Positions 40,201 through 48,998 of a DNA stretch of 64,000 bases are shown here, piece after piece. The stretch is from Pseudomonas hunanensis (GTDB taxonomy: Bacteria > Pseudomonadota > Gammaproteobacteria > Pseudomonadales > Pseudomonadaceae), in assembly GCF_013393325.1 (NCBI RefSeq), contig NZ_QJRC01000065.1, forward strand, positions 62,001-126,000, in the 5' to 3' direction. Position numbers and translations under genes: made by a program. Position 1 is the first letter of the stretch. Each line of letters starts with the position of its first letter. The notes under the pieces were generated by a model. It worked only from the letters and a program-made list of their open reading frames with translations, searched no databases and was not told where the DNA came from.

Positions 40201-41583
40201 CTCGCTGGCTTTGATCAGCCCATCGACCCGGACAGTGCACTGAGCGAGCTGCTGCGCGCCCGCCTGAGCGGCCATGGCCCGCAGACCCAGGCACAGATCG
40301 CTGCGCCATTGGGCAAATCGGCAATCGATATCGAGCACGCGTTGGCCCGCCTGGAAGCTGAAGGCTACGTGCTGCGCGGGTATTTCAGCCCCGGCGCAAC
40401 TGACCTGCAATGGTGCGAGCGTCATTTGCTGGCGCGCATCCACCACTACACGGTCAAACGCCTGCGTCGCGAGATCGAACCGGTCAGCCTGCAGGACTTC
40501 ATGCGTTTTCTGTTCGACTGGCAGCACCTGGCGCCTGACGAGCGCCTGCGTGGCCCGCAGGCGGTGGCCCAAGTGCTGGGCCAGTTGCAGGGGTTCCCCT
40601 GCGCCGCCGGCGCCTGGGAGGCGGAGCTGCTGCCAGCGCGCATCGACGGCTACAGCCCGCATTGGCTCGACGATGCCTGCCGCAGCGGGCAGTTTGCCTG
40701 GAGCAGGTTGGCGGCAACGGTAGCAAGCAGCACGCTGGCCAGTACGCCATTGGTACTGCTGCCGCGCGACCAACTGAATACCTGGCGCAGTCTGGCGCCC
40801 GTGCCTGCAGTCGATACCCTCGGCCTGCGCGCGCAACGTGTACACGAAACACTGAAAAGCCACGGTGCGCTGTTCTTCGATGAACTGGCGCAGGAGGCAC
40901 GCCTGCTGCCCAGCGAGCTGGAAACTGCGCTGCAAGAGTTGGTGGGGTCAGGCCTCGTCGGCGCGGACAGTTTCACCGGCCTGCGCAGCCTGATCACGCC
41001 TGCGGCCAAGCGCAGGTCACGCAACGGCCGCCGTGGACATCCGCCGCTTTCCAGCAGCATGGCGCATGCCGGGCGTTGGGCACTGCTGCGCCGCAGCGAT
41101 ACACCACCGGATCACGAACAGCGCCTGGAGCACATTGCCCGCACCCTGCTGCACCGCTATGGCGTTATCTGCTGGCGGCTGCTGGAGCGCGAGAGTGATG
41201 TACTGCCGCCGTGGCGTGAGCTGCTGCGCTGCTATCACCGGCTGGAGGCGCGGGGCGAGGTCCGTGGCGGGCGCTTCATTGCCGGGCTGGCTGGTGAACA
41301 GTTCGCCCTGCCGGAGGCGGTGGGGTTGCTGCGGCAGGTCAGGCGACGTGAACCAGATGCAGCGCTGCAGGTAGTCAGTGCCGGCGACCCGCTGAACCTT
41401 GTCGGCTCGCTGCTGCCCGGAGCGAAAGTGCCAGCGGTGAGTGGTAACCGCCTGCTGTATCGCGACGGGGTGCCGGTGGCGGTTCAGGTAGCCGGGCGTT
41501 GTTCATTTCTGGTCGACGCACCCGCACAGGAGCAGGACAACTGGCGGCAGAAACTGCTGCGCGAAACACGCCCAAAGAGGTAA
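37294..41583 (+). CDS. lhr: Large helicase-related protein Lhr
   Basis: 1429 residues, a superfamily 2 ATP-dependent DNA or DNA:RNA helicase. Motif I is APTGSGKTLSAF (Lys near residue 56), motif II VDEIHALAG near 177, motif III LSATQRP, and motifs V/VI are VATASLELGIDIGDVD and QRVGRAGHQ. The Lhr winged-helix and beta-barrel parts follow, then the very long C-terminal extension of full-length Lhr that assembles into a higher oligomer. The frame is open almost 400 bases upstream, but the ATG at 37294 gives MNLPAKYHPVLELFHPAV. Likely in DNA repair. Confidence 0.93.
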   Translation: MNLPAKYHPVLELFHPAVCTWFRRHFATVTDAQAQAWPLIHAGQSTLLAAPTGSGKTLSAFLAVLDELFRQGLEHQGELPAQTQVVYVSPLKALSNDIRLNLQAPLEGISQALAEQGLNAPRITTAVRTGDTPQKERAAMRKLAPHILVTTPESLYVLMGSASGREGLANVHTVIVDEIHALAGNKRGAHLALTLERLQALCRQPLRRIGLSATQRPVERVAQFLVGSGRPCAIVDVGHARKRDLAIEVPPVPLGAVMATDVWGLVYDRLATLAREHRTTLVFVNTRRLAERITRHLSDRLGKEAVAAHHGSLSKELRLDAEQRLKRGQLQVLVATASLELGIDIGDVDLVCQIASPGSIAAFLQRVGRAGHQVDGVPKGRLFPTSRDDLIECVALLDSVRQGELDELHIPRAPLDVLAQQIVAEASNQAWHEQALLDCLRQATPYAELDQDHYQALLRMLAEGYNGRLGVRSAYLHRDAVSGTLRGRRGSQLTALTSGGTIPDNADYTVLLEPQALNIGSVNEDFAVESIAGDIFQLGNASYRILRVEPGRVRVEDAHGLPPTIPFWLGEAPGRSDELSAAVARLQARIDQRLAQAGSDMAEVLTWLQATFELGEDSAGQLLDYLARTREVLGALPSQDTLVMERFFDESGGTQLIIHSPYGSRINRAWGLALRKRFCRTFNFELQAAASEDAIVLSLSTSHSFELDEVWRYLNSRSAEPILIQALLDAPLFGVRWRWNAGVAMALPRFVGGRKVAPQIQRMKSEDLVAAVFPDQIACLENIPGERQIPDHPLVEQTLDDCLHEAMDSEGWLALLRRMESGEVRLLCRDLPAPSPLASAILNARPYAFLDDAPLEERRTQAVLNRRWNDVHSGDDLGALDADAIAAVAAEAWPQPGNSDEMHEALMSLGAISQAEVAANPSWDLLLRQLAKAGRALRLADDNLWLARERLNLLLALYPAAHLEPALELLAGFDQPIDPDSALSELLRARLSGHGPQTQAQIAAPLGKSAIDIEHALARLEAEGYVLRGYFSPGATDLQWCERHLLARIHHYTVKRLRREIEPVSLQDFMRFLFDWQHLAPDERLRGPQAVAQVLGQLQGFPCAAGAWEAELLPARIDGYSPHWLDDACRSGQFAWSRLAATVASSTLASTPLVLLPRDQLNTWRSLAPVPAVDTLGLRAQRVHETLKSHGALFFDELAQEARLLPSELETALQELVGSGLVGADSFTGLRSLITPAAKRRSRNGRRGHPPLSSSMAHAGRWALLRRSDTPPDHEQRLEHIARTLLHRYGVICWRLLERESDVLPPWRELLRCYHRLEARGEVRGGRFIAGLAGEQFALPEAVGLLRQVRRREPDAALQVVSAGDPLNLVGSLLPGAKVPAVSGNRLLYRDGVPVAVQVAGRCSFLVDAPAQEQDNWRQKLLRETRPKR

Positions 41584-41714
41584 GTGCCAGACCAGGGACC
41601 TTGCGCGAATGATTTTCGCTACCCCGATTTTAATTTGCAGCGCCTGACAACTTGGCTATGGTCGGGGTTTGCCCCCAGGCCCTGAGCCTGACCGCGCCAT
41701 CGCAAGGACCCTGT

Positions 41715-43334
41715 ATGAGCCTGTCACTTCTCAGTCGCTATGCCTTCTTCGCCGCCTGTGTGTTGTTCACCCTGGCGAGCCTGCCTTTCACCCACCATGA
41801 ATGGTTGTGGCCGTTCACCCTGACCACCGGCATCCTCAGCTTGATCGGCGTGTTCGACCTGCTGCAGCAGCGCCATGCGGTACGTCGCAACTATCCAATC
41901 CTGGGCAACATCCGCTATCTGGTCGAGGCCATTCGCCCGGAAATCCGTCAGTACCTGTTGGAGTCCGACAGCGACGCCCTGCCGTTCTCGCGCGCCCAGC
42001 GTTCGCTGGTGTATGCCCGGGCTAAAAACGAAGCCTCGGACAAACCGTTCGGCACGCTGATCGACGTCTATGAGTCCGGCTTCGAGTTCATCGGCCACTC
42101 CATGCGCCCGGCGCCGTTGGCCGACCCGGCCAGCTTCCGCGTCATCGTCGGCGGGCCACAGTGCAGCCAGCCGTATTCAGCGTCGATCTTCAATATTTCG
42201 GCCATGAGCTTCGGCTCGCTCAGCGCCAATGCCATCCGCGCGCTCAACCAAGGCGCCAAGCTGGGCAATTTCCACCATGACACCGGCGAGGGCAGCATCA
42301 GCCCGTACCACCGCGAGCACGGTGGCGACCTGGTGTGGGAGCTGGGCAGCGGCTACTTCGGCTGCCGCACCCCGGACGGGCGCTTCGACCCCGAGCGCTT
42401 CGCAGCCCAGGCACGCACCCCACAGGTGCGCATGATCGAAATCAAGATGAGCCAGGGCGCCAAACCCGGCCACGGCGGCATCCTGCCCAAACACAAGGTC
42501 ACCCAGGAAATTGCCGAAACCCGTGGCGTGCTGATGGGTGAGGACTGCATTTCGCCGTCACGCCACAGCGCGTTCTCCACCCCGATCGAGATGATGCAGT
42601 TCATCGCCCAACTGCGTGAACTGTCCGGCGGCAAGCCAGTGGGCTTCAAGTTCTGCCTGGGCCACCCGTGGGAGTTCATGGGCATTGCCAAGGCCATGCT
42701 GGAAACCGGCATTCTGCCCGACTTCATCGTCGTCGATGGCAAGGAAGGTGGCACCGGCGCGGCGCCCGTGGAGTTCACCGACCATATCGGCGTGCCGCTG
42801 CGTGAAGGCCTGCTGTTCGTGCACAACACCTTGGTCGGCCTGAACCTGCGTGACAAGATCAAACTGGGTGCCAGCGGCAAGATCGTCAGCGCCTTCGACA
42901 TCGCCAGCGTGCTGGCCATTGGCGCCGACTGGGCCAACTCGGCACGTGGCTTCATGTTCGCCATTGGCTGCATTCAGTCGCAAAGCTGCCACACCAACAA
43001 ATGCCCGACCGGCGTGGCCACGCAAGACCCGCTGCGCCAGCGCGCCCTGGTGGTGCCGGACAAGGCGCAGCGGGTGCTGAACTTCCACCACAATACCTTG
43101 CGTGCCTTGGCTGAAATGCTCGCGGCGGCAGGCCTGGAACATCCGGCGCAATTGGAAGCCAAGCACCTGGTTCGGCGCATCTCGGCTACCGAAATCAAGC
43201 TGTTCTCGCAGATGCATGTGTTCTTGAAACCAGGTGAGTTGCTGACCGGCGAGGTGAATGGGCAGTTCTATTCGCGGATGTGGCAACTGGCGCGGGCGGA
43301 CAGCTTTGAGCCACACAGCGAAGTGGCGGCCTGA
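41715..43334 (+). CDS. Membrane-tethered FMN-binding glutamate synthase family protein
   Basis: 539 residues. Two N-terminal helices (about 6-25 and 30-48) anchor a domain that equals the FMN/2-oxoglutarate half of GltB: FNISAMSFGSLSANAIRAL, HHDTGEGSISPYH, GAKPGHGGILPKHKVT, DGKEGGTGAAPVEFTDHIG. The [3Fe-4S] ligands Cys419-x5-Cys425-x4-Cys430 (CIQSQSCHTNKC) are kept. The N-terminal glutaminase domain and the C-terminal GXGXG domain are absent and no gltD is nearby, so it cannot be a complete glutamate synthase. The natural substrate is unknown. The ATG at 41715 starts MSLSLLSRYAFF. Confidence 0.9.
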   Translation: MSLSLLSRYAFFAACVLFTLASLPFTHHEWLWPFTLTTGILSLIGVFDLLQQRHAVRRNYPILGNIRYLVEAIRPEIRQYLLESDSDALPFSRAQRSLVYARAKNEASDKPFGTLIDVYESGFEFIGHSMRPAPLADPASFRVIVGGPQCSQPYSASIFNISAMSFGSLSANAIRALNQGAKLGNFHHDTGEGSISPYHREHGGDLVWELGSGYFGCRTPDGRFDPERFAAQARTPQVRMIEIKMSQGAKPGHGGILPKHKVTQEIAETRGVLMGEDCISPSRHSAFSTPIEMMQFIAQLRELSGGKPVGFKFCLGHPWEFMGIAKAMLETGILPDFIVVDGKEGGTGAAPVEFTDHIGVPLREGLLFVHNTLVGLNLRDKIKLGASGKIVSAFDIASVLAIGADWANSARGFMFAIGCIQSQSCHTNKCPTGVATQDPLRQRALVVPDKAQRVLNFHHNTLRALAEMLAAAGLEHPAQLEAKHLVRRISATEIKLFSQMHVFLKPGELLTGEVNGQFYSRMWQLARADSFEPHSEVAA

Positions 43335-43342
43335 TAGGGCCA

Positions 43343-43363
43343 TGGGGCCGCTTTGCGGCCCCA
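43343..43363. terminator. Hairpin between convergent genes
   Basis: TGGGGCCGC and GCGGCCCCA pair around TTT between the glutamate-synthase-like gene and the permease. Confidence 0.6.
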
Positions 43364-43374
43364 GCTACTTCAAA

Positions 43375-44793
43375 TCAGGAAGCGGTACTCGCTACACCTT
43401 GTACTTCTTTGGGTGCCAGACGGAACGCGTAATACAACACCGTCAGCAGCACCAGGAACGCCGGGCCGATGTACAGGGCCACACGGGTATCCTCGAAGTA
43501 GGCCATCAAGCCGACCACCAGCACCAGGAAGGCCAGTGCCAGGTACGAGCTCAGCGGCCACAGCCACATGCGGTACTTCAGCGCCTTGCGTTCGGCGGTA
43601 GTCAGGCCAGCACGGAACTTCAGCTGTGCCAGCAGGATCATCACCCAGGTCCAGATCGCACCGAAGGTGGCGATCGAAGTCACCCAGACGAAGACCTTTT
43701 CCGGCACCAGGTAGTTGGCCAGCACGCCCAGCAGCAACGCGCCGATCGACAGCAGCAGGGCATTACGTGGCACGCCATTCTTCGACGTACGGGCGAAGGC
43801 CGCCGGGGCCTGGCCATTCTGCGCCAGGCTGTAGAGCATGCGCCCGGTACTGAAGATACCGCCGTTGCACGACGACAGCGCCGCAGTGATGACCACGAAG
43901 TTGATGATGCCGGCAGCGGTCTTGATCCCGAGGCGCTCGAAGGTCATGACGAACGGGCTGCCTTGGCTGCCGATTTCGTTCCATGGGTAGATCGACAGGA
44001 TCACGAACAACGCACCGACGTAGAACAGCAGGATGCGCCAGAACACCGAGCCGATGGCCTGCGGAATGGTCTTTTGCGGGTTGCGTGCTTCACCAGCGGT
44101 CAAGCCGATCATTTCCACGCCCAGGTAGGCGAACATCACCATCTGCAACGACATCAGCACGCCAGTCACGCCATTGGGCATGAAGCCGCCATTGCTCCAC
44201 AGATTGGAGATACCGACGGCCACACCGTCGTTGCCGAAACCGAAGGCGATGACGCCAATGCCGCCGATGACCATGGCAATGATGGTGACGATCTTGATCA
44301 GGGCGAACCAGAACTCGAATTCACCGAAGGCCTTCACCGCCACCAGGTTGACCGCGCCCATGCTGCCTAGCGCCGCCAGGGCCCAGATCCAGCGTGGTAC
44401 GTCGGGGAACCAGATGCCCATGTAGATGGCCACCGCGGTGATTTCGGCAACGCAGGTCACCAACCACAGGAACCAGTAGTTCCAACCGGTGAGGAAGCCC
44501 GCCAACGGGCCGAGGTAGTCCTGTGCATAACGGCTGAAGGAGCCGGCGACAGGGTTGTGCACGGCCATTTCACCCAGGGCGCGCATGATCACCAGGATGG
44601 CCAGGCCGCCGATGATGTAGGAGAACATGATGGCTGGGCCGGCCATTTCGATAGCCTTGGCCGAACCGAGGAAAAGACCGACACCGATACAGGCGCCCAG
44701 CGCCATCAGGCGGATGTGCCGTTCGCCCAGTTCGCGCTTGAGCGGGCCGCCTTCAGTGGCCTGGCCGTGGGCAGAGTGGTTGCCGACTGGCAT
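43375..44793 (-). CDS. Amino acid permease (APC superfamily, ProY/GabP-like)
   Basis: 472 residues, 12 membrane helices. The amino acid-polyamine-organocation signature is clear: LGACIGVGLFLGSAKAIEMAGP in helix 1, ALGEMAVHNPVAGSFSRYA, GWNYWFLW, FAYLGVEMIGLTAGEARNPQK and SSCNGGIFSTGRMLYSLAQ. It is an inner membrane symporter for one or a few amino acids; proline, histidine and aromatic carriers share this sequence type, so I give no symbol. It is monocistronic and divergent from the penicillin-binding protein gene. Confidence 0.9.
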   Translation of the reverse strand: MPVGNHSAHGQATEGGPLKRELGERHIRLMALGACIGVGLFLGSAKAIEMAGPAIMFSYIIGGLAILVIMRALGEMAVHNPVAGSFSRYAQDYLGPLAGFLTGWNYWFLWLVTCVAEITAVAIYMGIWFPDVPRWIWALAALGSMGAVNLVAVKAFGEFEFWFALIKIVTIIAMVIGGIGVIAFGFGNDGVAVGISNLWSNGGFMPNGVTGVLMSLQMVMFAYLGVEMIGLTAGEARNPQKTIPQAIGSVFWRILLFYVGALFVILSIYPWNEIGSQGSPFVMTFERLGIKTAAGIINFVVITAALSSCNGGIFSTGRMLYSLAQNGQAPAAFARTSKNGVPRNALLLSIGALLLGVLANYLVPEKVFVWVTSIATFGAIWTWVMILLAQLKFRAGLTTAERKALKYRMWLWPLSSYLALAFLVLVVGLMAYFEDTRVALYIGPAFLVLLTVLYYAFRLAPKEVQGVASTAS

Positions 44794-45213
44794 AGCAATA
44801 CAACCTCATTTTGTTATTGGATTTGACCTTCGTGCAGCACCGACCATGCCGATAGGCGTGATGTTGGCTTGCCAGGCTGGCCTCGTGGGCCGGCCCGTGT
44901 GCCGGAGTAGAGCGCCCGGCAAGGCGAAGGGGGCGAGCAGTATAGGAAGACCCTTGTAGGGATTTTCGCTGTATATACAGGAATAATCAGCAAGTTCTCT
45001 CGAGCCTGGGGGCACTGGCTTGCCTGCGATCAGGCGTCCAGCGGCCGCAAAACCTCCGCGGCACCATAGCAACATCGCCGTACGTAGAAACCCACACCAA
45101 AGCCGTATAGCCCTACGCCGCTTTTCTCCACCTCCTACAAATTTTTCACCTCACCCGCTCAACGTCTAAGCTTCAGACAAGCAAGACGAAAACACCTGGC
45201 CGGATAGAAGACT
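44794..45213. other. Intergenic region between divergent permease and PBP genes
   Basis: 420 bases. The stretch 44940-45000 is AT-rich and contains the perfect palindrome CTGTATATACAG (44969-44980). It looks like an operator but is too short for LexA. The remainder shows no open frame I trust, no REP and no RNA-like fold. Promoters for both flanking genes must lie here. Confidence 0.45.
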
Positions 45214-48200
45214 ATGGGCGCACTGTGGCAATCGGAACCAAGCAGAACGGAAGCACCCGAGATACCTCCGGCCGAGACGCCACAACCCAAGTCCCCCCGT
45301 CAGCGTCGGCTATGGTGGCGGCTGATCATCCTTATCCTGCTGGTGGCACTGGTAGCCATCGGTGTGGCCGCGTATGACGAATTCCGTACCTCCGAGCTGC
45401 AATCGCGCGAGTTCAGCAAACTGGCCGGTACGCTGACCTACTCGCTGCAGCCCGGCCCCAGCGATGCCATCATCTACCCAGGTGATGGGCCGTTCGACAA
45501 ACGCCTTGGCTATAGCGCCCTGGGCGAATTCCTGCCGCGCCTGCTCAAGCGCGACTACCTGATCAGCGAACAGGTGAAGTTCTCACCGGCATTGATGAAC
45601 TACGTCGATCATGGGCTGTTCGCCCCCTATATCGAGAAGATCCAGGCCGGCCTGTCGATCACCGACTGCCGCGGCGACACGCTGTACCAGTACAACTACC
45701 CACAGCACCTGTACCCGGATTTTGCAGCGATCCCGCCGGTGATGGTGAACAGCCTGCTGTTCATCGAAAACCGCGACCTGCTGGACACCCAAGACCCACG
45801 TAACAACCCGGCCGTGGACTGGCCACGCTTCGCCAAGGCCGCCTACAGCCAGGTGGCCAAGTACCTGGCCCTGCCCGGCCAGTCTGCCGGTGGCAGCACC
45901 CTGGCCACACAGCTGGAGAAGTATCGCCACTCACCCGATGGCCTGACGGTGTCGGGCGCGGAAAAGATCCGCCAGATGGTTTCTGCCAGCGTGCGTGCCT
46001 ACCAGGGCGGCCCTGACACCACCGAGGCACGTCAACGCATCGTGCGCGACTACCTCAACAGCGTGCCGCTGTCGGCGGTGCCTGGGCATGGTGAAGTACA
46101 TGGCATGGCCGAAGGCCTGCGGGTGTGGTACGGCGCCGACTTCGACCAGGTCAACCAGGCCCTGAACGCCACCGCCACCGACCCCGAAAGCATGGCCGCG
46201 CGCGGGTTGGCCCTGCGCCAGGTGCTGTCGCTGATGATTGCCCAGCGCCGTCCCTCGCATTACTTGTCCAAAGGCCGGGTCGAGCTGGCAGAGCTGACCG
46301 ACGCGCACATTCGCGTGCTCGCCGCCAACAAAATCATCGAGCAACCACTGGCCGATGCCGCACTGGCCAGCAAGGCGGTGTACCGCGACTGGGTAGCGCA
46401 ACCGACCATCGTGCCGATCGTTACCAACAAGGGCATCAGCCTGGCGCGCAACCGCCTGGCAGCCATGCTCAACCGCCCGCTGTACGACCTCGACCGCCTC
46501 GACGTGTCGGCCACCAGTACCTTGCAGGCTGACCTGCAGTTGCAGGTCAGCCAGTACCTGAAAAACCTTGCCGACCCAGCGTTTGCCGCGCAGATGGGCC
46601 TGATCGGCGAGCGCCTGCTCACCGCCAAGACCACCGACCAGGTGAGCTACAGCTTCACCTTGTTCGAGCGCACCGCCGATGGCTCCCGGGTGCGGGTGCA
46701 GACCGACAGCACCAACCAGCCCTTCGACATCAACGAAGGCAGCAAGTTGGAACTGGGCTCCACCGCCAAGTTGCGGGTACTGACCACCTACCTGGAAATC
46801 ATCGCCGAGCTGCACGACAAATACGCCGGCAAACCTGCCGCCGAGTTGAAGAAGGTCGACGTGGCCGAACTCGACCGCATCACTCAATGGTCGCTGGAAT
46901 GGCTGGCGCAGAACAGCAAGAACCAAAGCCTGGATGCCATGCTCGACGCCGCGCTTGAGCGCAAATACTCCGCCAACACCGGTGAAGCCTTCTTCACAGG
47001 CGGCGGCATGCACGTGTTCAACAACTTCCGCAAGGAAGACAACAACCGCAACCCGACGCTCAAGGATGCGCTGCGCGAATCGATCAACCTGCCGTTCATC
47101 CGCCTGATGCGCGACCTGGTGCGTTACGTGACCTACCAGCAGCCGTACAACCGTGTGCCGCTGCTCAAGGACGACGCAGACCCACGCCGCCAAGAATACC
47201 TGGCCCGCTTCGCCGACAAGGAAGGCACCAACTACCTGATGCGTTTCTGGAAGAAGTACCAGCGCAAAACCTCGCAGCAGCGCCTGGACACCTTCCTCGA
47301 CAGCATGCGCGTGACCCCGCAGCGGTTGGCGGCGGTGCACCGCTACCTGTTCCCCGAGGCCGGCCAGGAAACGTTCAACGCCTTCGTGCGCGCCCACCTG
47401 AAGGGTGACAAGATCGTGCTGGGCAAGCTGACCGACGGCCGCCTGTCAGAGATGTACGAGGCTTACGGCCCAGGCAAGTATGACTTGCCCGACCAGGGTT
47501 ACATCGCCAAGGTCCACCCGCTGGACTTGTGGCTGCTCGGCTACCTGCTGAAGAGCCCAAGCTCGACCTTGACCGAAATGATCAACGCCAGCCGTTTCGA
47601 ACGCCAGGAGGTGTATGGCTGGCTGTTCAAGAGCCGCTACCAGGGCGCCCGTGACAGCCGTATCCGCACCATGGTCGAGATTGAAGCCTTCCTCGATATC
47701 CACCAGCGCTGGAAGCGCGTGGGCTATCCATTCGACCACCTGGTGCCCTCGCTGGCCACCGCCATCGGCAGTTCGGGCGACCGCCCCGCCGCGCTCTCCG
47801 AACTGGTCGGGATCATCCAGAACGACGGCATTCGCCTGCCAACCCTGCGCATAGACACCCTGCACTTCGCCGCCAACACACCTTACGAGACCAAACTGGT
47901 CACCGACCCGGACCGGGGCGTGCGGATTCTGCCGGTTGAAGTGGCGCGTGCGCTCAAAGGCGCCATGTCGCAGGTGGTCGATGCAGGTACCGCGCGGCGT
48001 ATTTCCGGCAGTTTCAAGCTGCAGGACGGCACGCCACTGGTGATGGGCGGCAAGACCGGTACTGGCGACAACCGCATCGAGAGCTTTGGTGCCGGCGGTC
48101 GGCTGATCGGCTCGCGCTCGTTGAACCGTACTGCCACTTTCGTGTTCTTCCTGGGCGACAACCACTTCGGCACATTGACCGCCTTCGTACCTGGGCGCTC

Positions 48201-48363
48201 GGCGGAGGCCTTCAAATTTACCTCGGCACTGCCGGTGCAGGTGCTCAAGGGCATGGCACCGATACTGATGCCGTACCTGCAGCCGGGCAATCCGAACGAA
48301 TGCAAGCCACCGCAGGTTGCCATGCACACGCCACCGCCGACAGGGAACATATCGACGAACTAG
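45214..48363 (+). CDS. Divergent bifunctional penicillin-binding protein (GT51 plus transpeptidase)
   Basis: 1049 residues. A cytoplasmic proline-rich tail, one membrane helix (about 36-54, LIILILLVALVAIGVAA), then a family 51 glycosyltransferase domain with Glu185 in FIENRDLL, AGGSTLATQLEK and RIVRDYLNSVPL, then a transpeptidase domain with SxxK Ser516 (LGSTAKLR), SxN in ESINLPF and KTG at Lys947 (GGKTGTGDNR). The first transferase motif departs from the usual EDxxFxxH (here ENRDLLDT), so glycan polymerisation may be altered. It is much longer than PBP1a/1b/1c, with an insertion of several hundred residues inside the transpeptidase part. It acts in the periplasm on cell wall; the specific role is unknown. 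Confidence 0.85.
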   Translation: MGALWQSEPSRTEAPEIPPAETPQPKSPRQRRLWWRLIILILLVALVAIGVAAYDEFRTSELQSREFSKLAGTLTYSLQPGPSDAIIYPGDGPFDKRLGYSALGEFLPRLLKRDYLISEQVKFSPALMNYVDHGLFAPYIEKIQAGLSITDCRGDTLYQYNYPQHLYPDFAAIPPVMVNSLLFIENRDLLDTQDPRNNPAVDWPRFAKAAYSQVAKYLALPGQSAGGSTLATQLEKYRHSPDGLTVSGAEKIRQMVSASVRAYQGGPDTTEARQRIVRDYLNSVPLSAVPGHGEVHGMAEGLRVWYGADFDQVNQALNATATDPESMAARGLALRQVLSLMIAQRRPSHYLSKGRVELAELTDAHIRVLAANKIIEQPLADAALASKAVYRDWVAQPTIVPIVTNKGISLARNRLAAMLNRPLYDLDRLDVSATSTLQADLQLQVSQYLKNLADPAFAAQMGLIGERLLTAKTTDQVSYSFTLFERTADGSRVRVQTDSTNQPFDINEGSKLELGSTAKLRVLTTYLEIIAELHDKYAGKPAAELKKVDVAELDRITQWSLEWLAQNSKNQSLDAMLDAALERKYSANTGEAFFTGGGMHVFNNFRKEDNNRNPTLKDALRESINLPFIRLMRDLVRYVTYQQPYNRVPLLKDDADPRRQEYLARFADKEGTNYLMRFWKKYQRKTSQQRLDTFLDSMRVTPQRLAAVHRYLFPEAGQETFNAFVRAHLKGDKIVLGKLTDGRLSEMYEAYGPGKYDLPDQGYIAKVHPLDLWLLGYLLKSPSSTLTEMINASRFERQEVYGWLFKSRYQGARDSRIRTMVEIEAFLDIHQRWKRVGYPFDHLVPSLATAIGSSGDRPAALSELVGIIQNDGIRLPTLRIDTLHFAANTPYETKLVTDPDRGVRILPVEVARALKGAMSQVVDAGTARRISGSFKLQDGTPLVMGGKTGTGDNRIESFGAGGRLIGSRSLNRTATFVFFLGDNHFGTLTAFVPGRSAEAFKFTSALPVQVLKGMAPILMPYLQPGNPNECKPPQVAMHTPPPTGNISTN

Positions 48364-48376
48364 ATGATAATCATCT
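48363..48376. promoter_or_regulatory. Fur-like box upstream of the PadR regulator
   Basis: GATGATAATCATCT is nearly palindromic and contains the TGATAATCAT core of the Fur consensus. It begins within the stop codon of the penicillin-binding protein gene and lies about 25 bases upstream of the promoter below. Confidence 0.55.
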
Positions 48377-48388
48377 GCATTCAGGGGC

Positions 48389-48430
48389 TTGTCTTTAGAT
48401 ATATCTTGAGTAATATCTTACGATATATCG
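48389..48430 (+). promoter_or_regulatory. Promoter and palindromic operators of the nfeR-like gene
   Basis: TTGTCT-N16-TAATAT gives a promoter. One 10-base palindrome, AGATATATCT (48397-48406), lies in its spacer and a second, CGATATATCG (48421-48430), just downstream, the two centred 24 bases apart. This layout suits autorepression by the PadR-type protein encoded next. Confidence 0.65.
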
Positions 48431-48452
48431 CAAACGACGGAGCCCCATCCTT

Positions 48453-48998
48453 ATGCGCGAACACACCCCCCATGACCCCTTCGAGCGGCGCCCTGGCCGT
48501 GGTGAGCGCGGCCCACGCGTTTTCGCCCCCGGTGACCTCAAGCTGCTGATGCTGGACCTGCTGGCCGAACAGCCCGGCCACGGTTACGACCTGATCCGCC
48601 AGATCGAAAACCTGTTCGACGGCAGCTACAGCCCAAGCCCCGGGGTGATCTACCCAACGCTGAACTTTCTTGAAGAAGCCGAGCTGATCAGCGGCCAAGT
48701 GCAAGGTAGCAAGCGCCTCTACGCCATCACCGATGCCGGCCGCAGCGCCCTGGTCGAACAGGCTGTCGCCTTGGATGGCGTGCGCATGCGCATCGAAGTC
48801 AGCAAACGCGCCCTGCGCGGTCACGACCGCCCGCCAGAGATCCATGAAGCGGTCGGCAACCTGCGCCACGCACTGCATATGCACAGCGGTCGCTGGACAC
48901 CGGAAGAAATCGAACGGGTCCGCGACTTGCTCAACCATACCGCCAAGGCCATCGCCTCCGGGCCGGCCGAACCTGTCAGGGAGACTGCCCATGAGTGA
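48453..48998 (+). CDS. PadR-family regulator, NfeR/YqjI-like
   Basis: 181 residues. The winged-helix PadR domain contains LLMLDLLAEQPGHGYDLIRQIE and SPSPGVIYPTLNFLEEAELI. A His-containing N-terminus (MREHTPHDPF) and a C-terminal helix (HALHMHSGRWTPEEIERV) are additional possible metal sites. E. coli YqjI (NfeR) is a nickel- and iron-linked PadR repressor of the neighbouring siderophore-iron reductase gene; the same pair occurs here. Its stop overlaps the next start by eight bases. Confidence 0.85.
   Translation: MREHTPHDPFERRPGRGERGPRVFAPGDLKLLMLDLLAEQPGHGYDLIRQIENLFDGSYSPSPGVIYPTLNFLEEAELISGQVQGSKRLYAITDAGRSALVEQAVALDGVRMRIEVSKRALRGHDRPPEIHEAVGNLRHALHMHSGRWTPEEIERVRDLLNHTAKAIASGPAEPVRETAHE

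Noticed and set aside
41715..43334. Calling this gene gltB
   Set aside because: Only the FMN/[3Fe-4S] core is present, with membrane helices in place of the glutaminase domain.
44969..44980. CTGTATATACAG as a LexA box
   Set aside because: LexA needs CTGT-N8-ACAG; this palindrome has only four bases between the half-sites. It may be another operator.
45931..47397. 488-codon open frame antisense to the penicillin-binding protein
   Set aside because: Composition is typical of antisense shadows and no start context or domain is visible.
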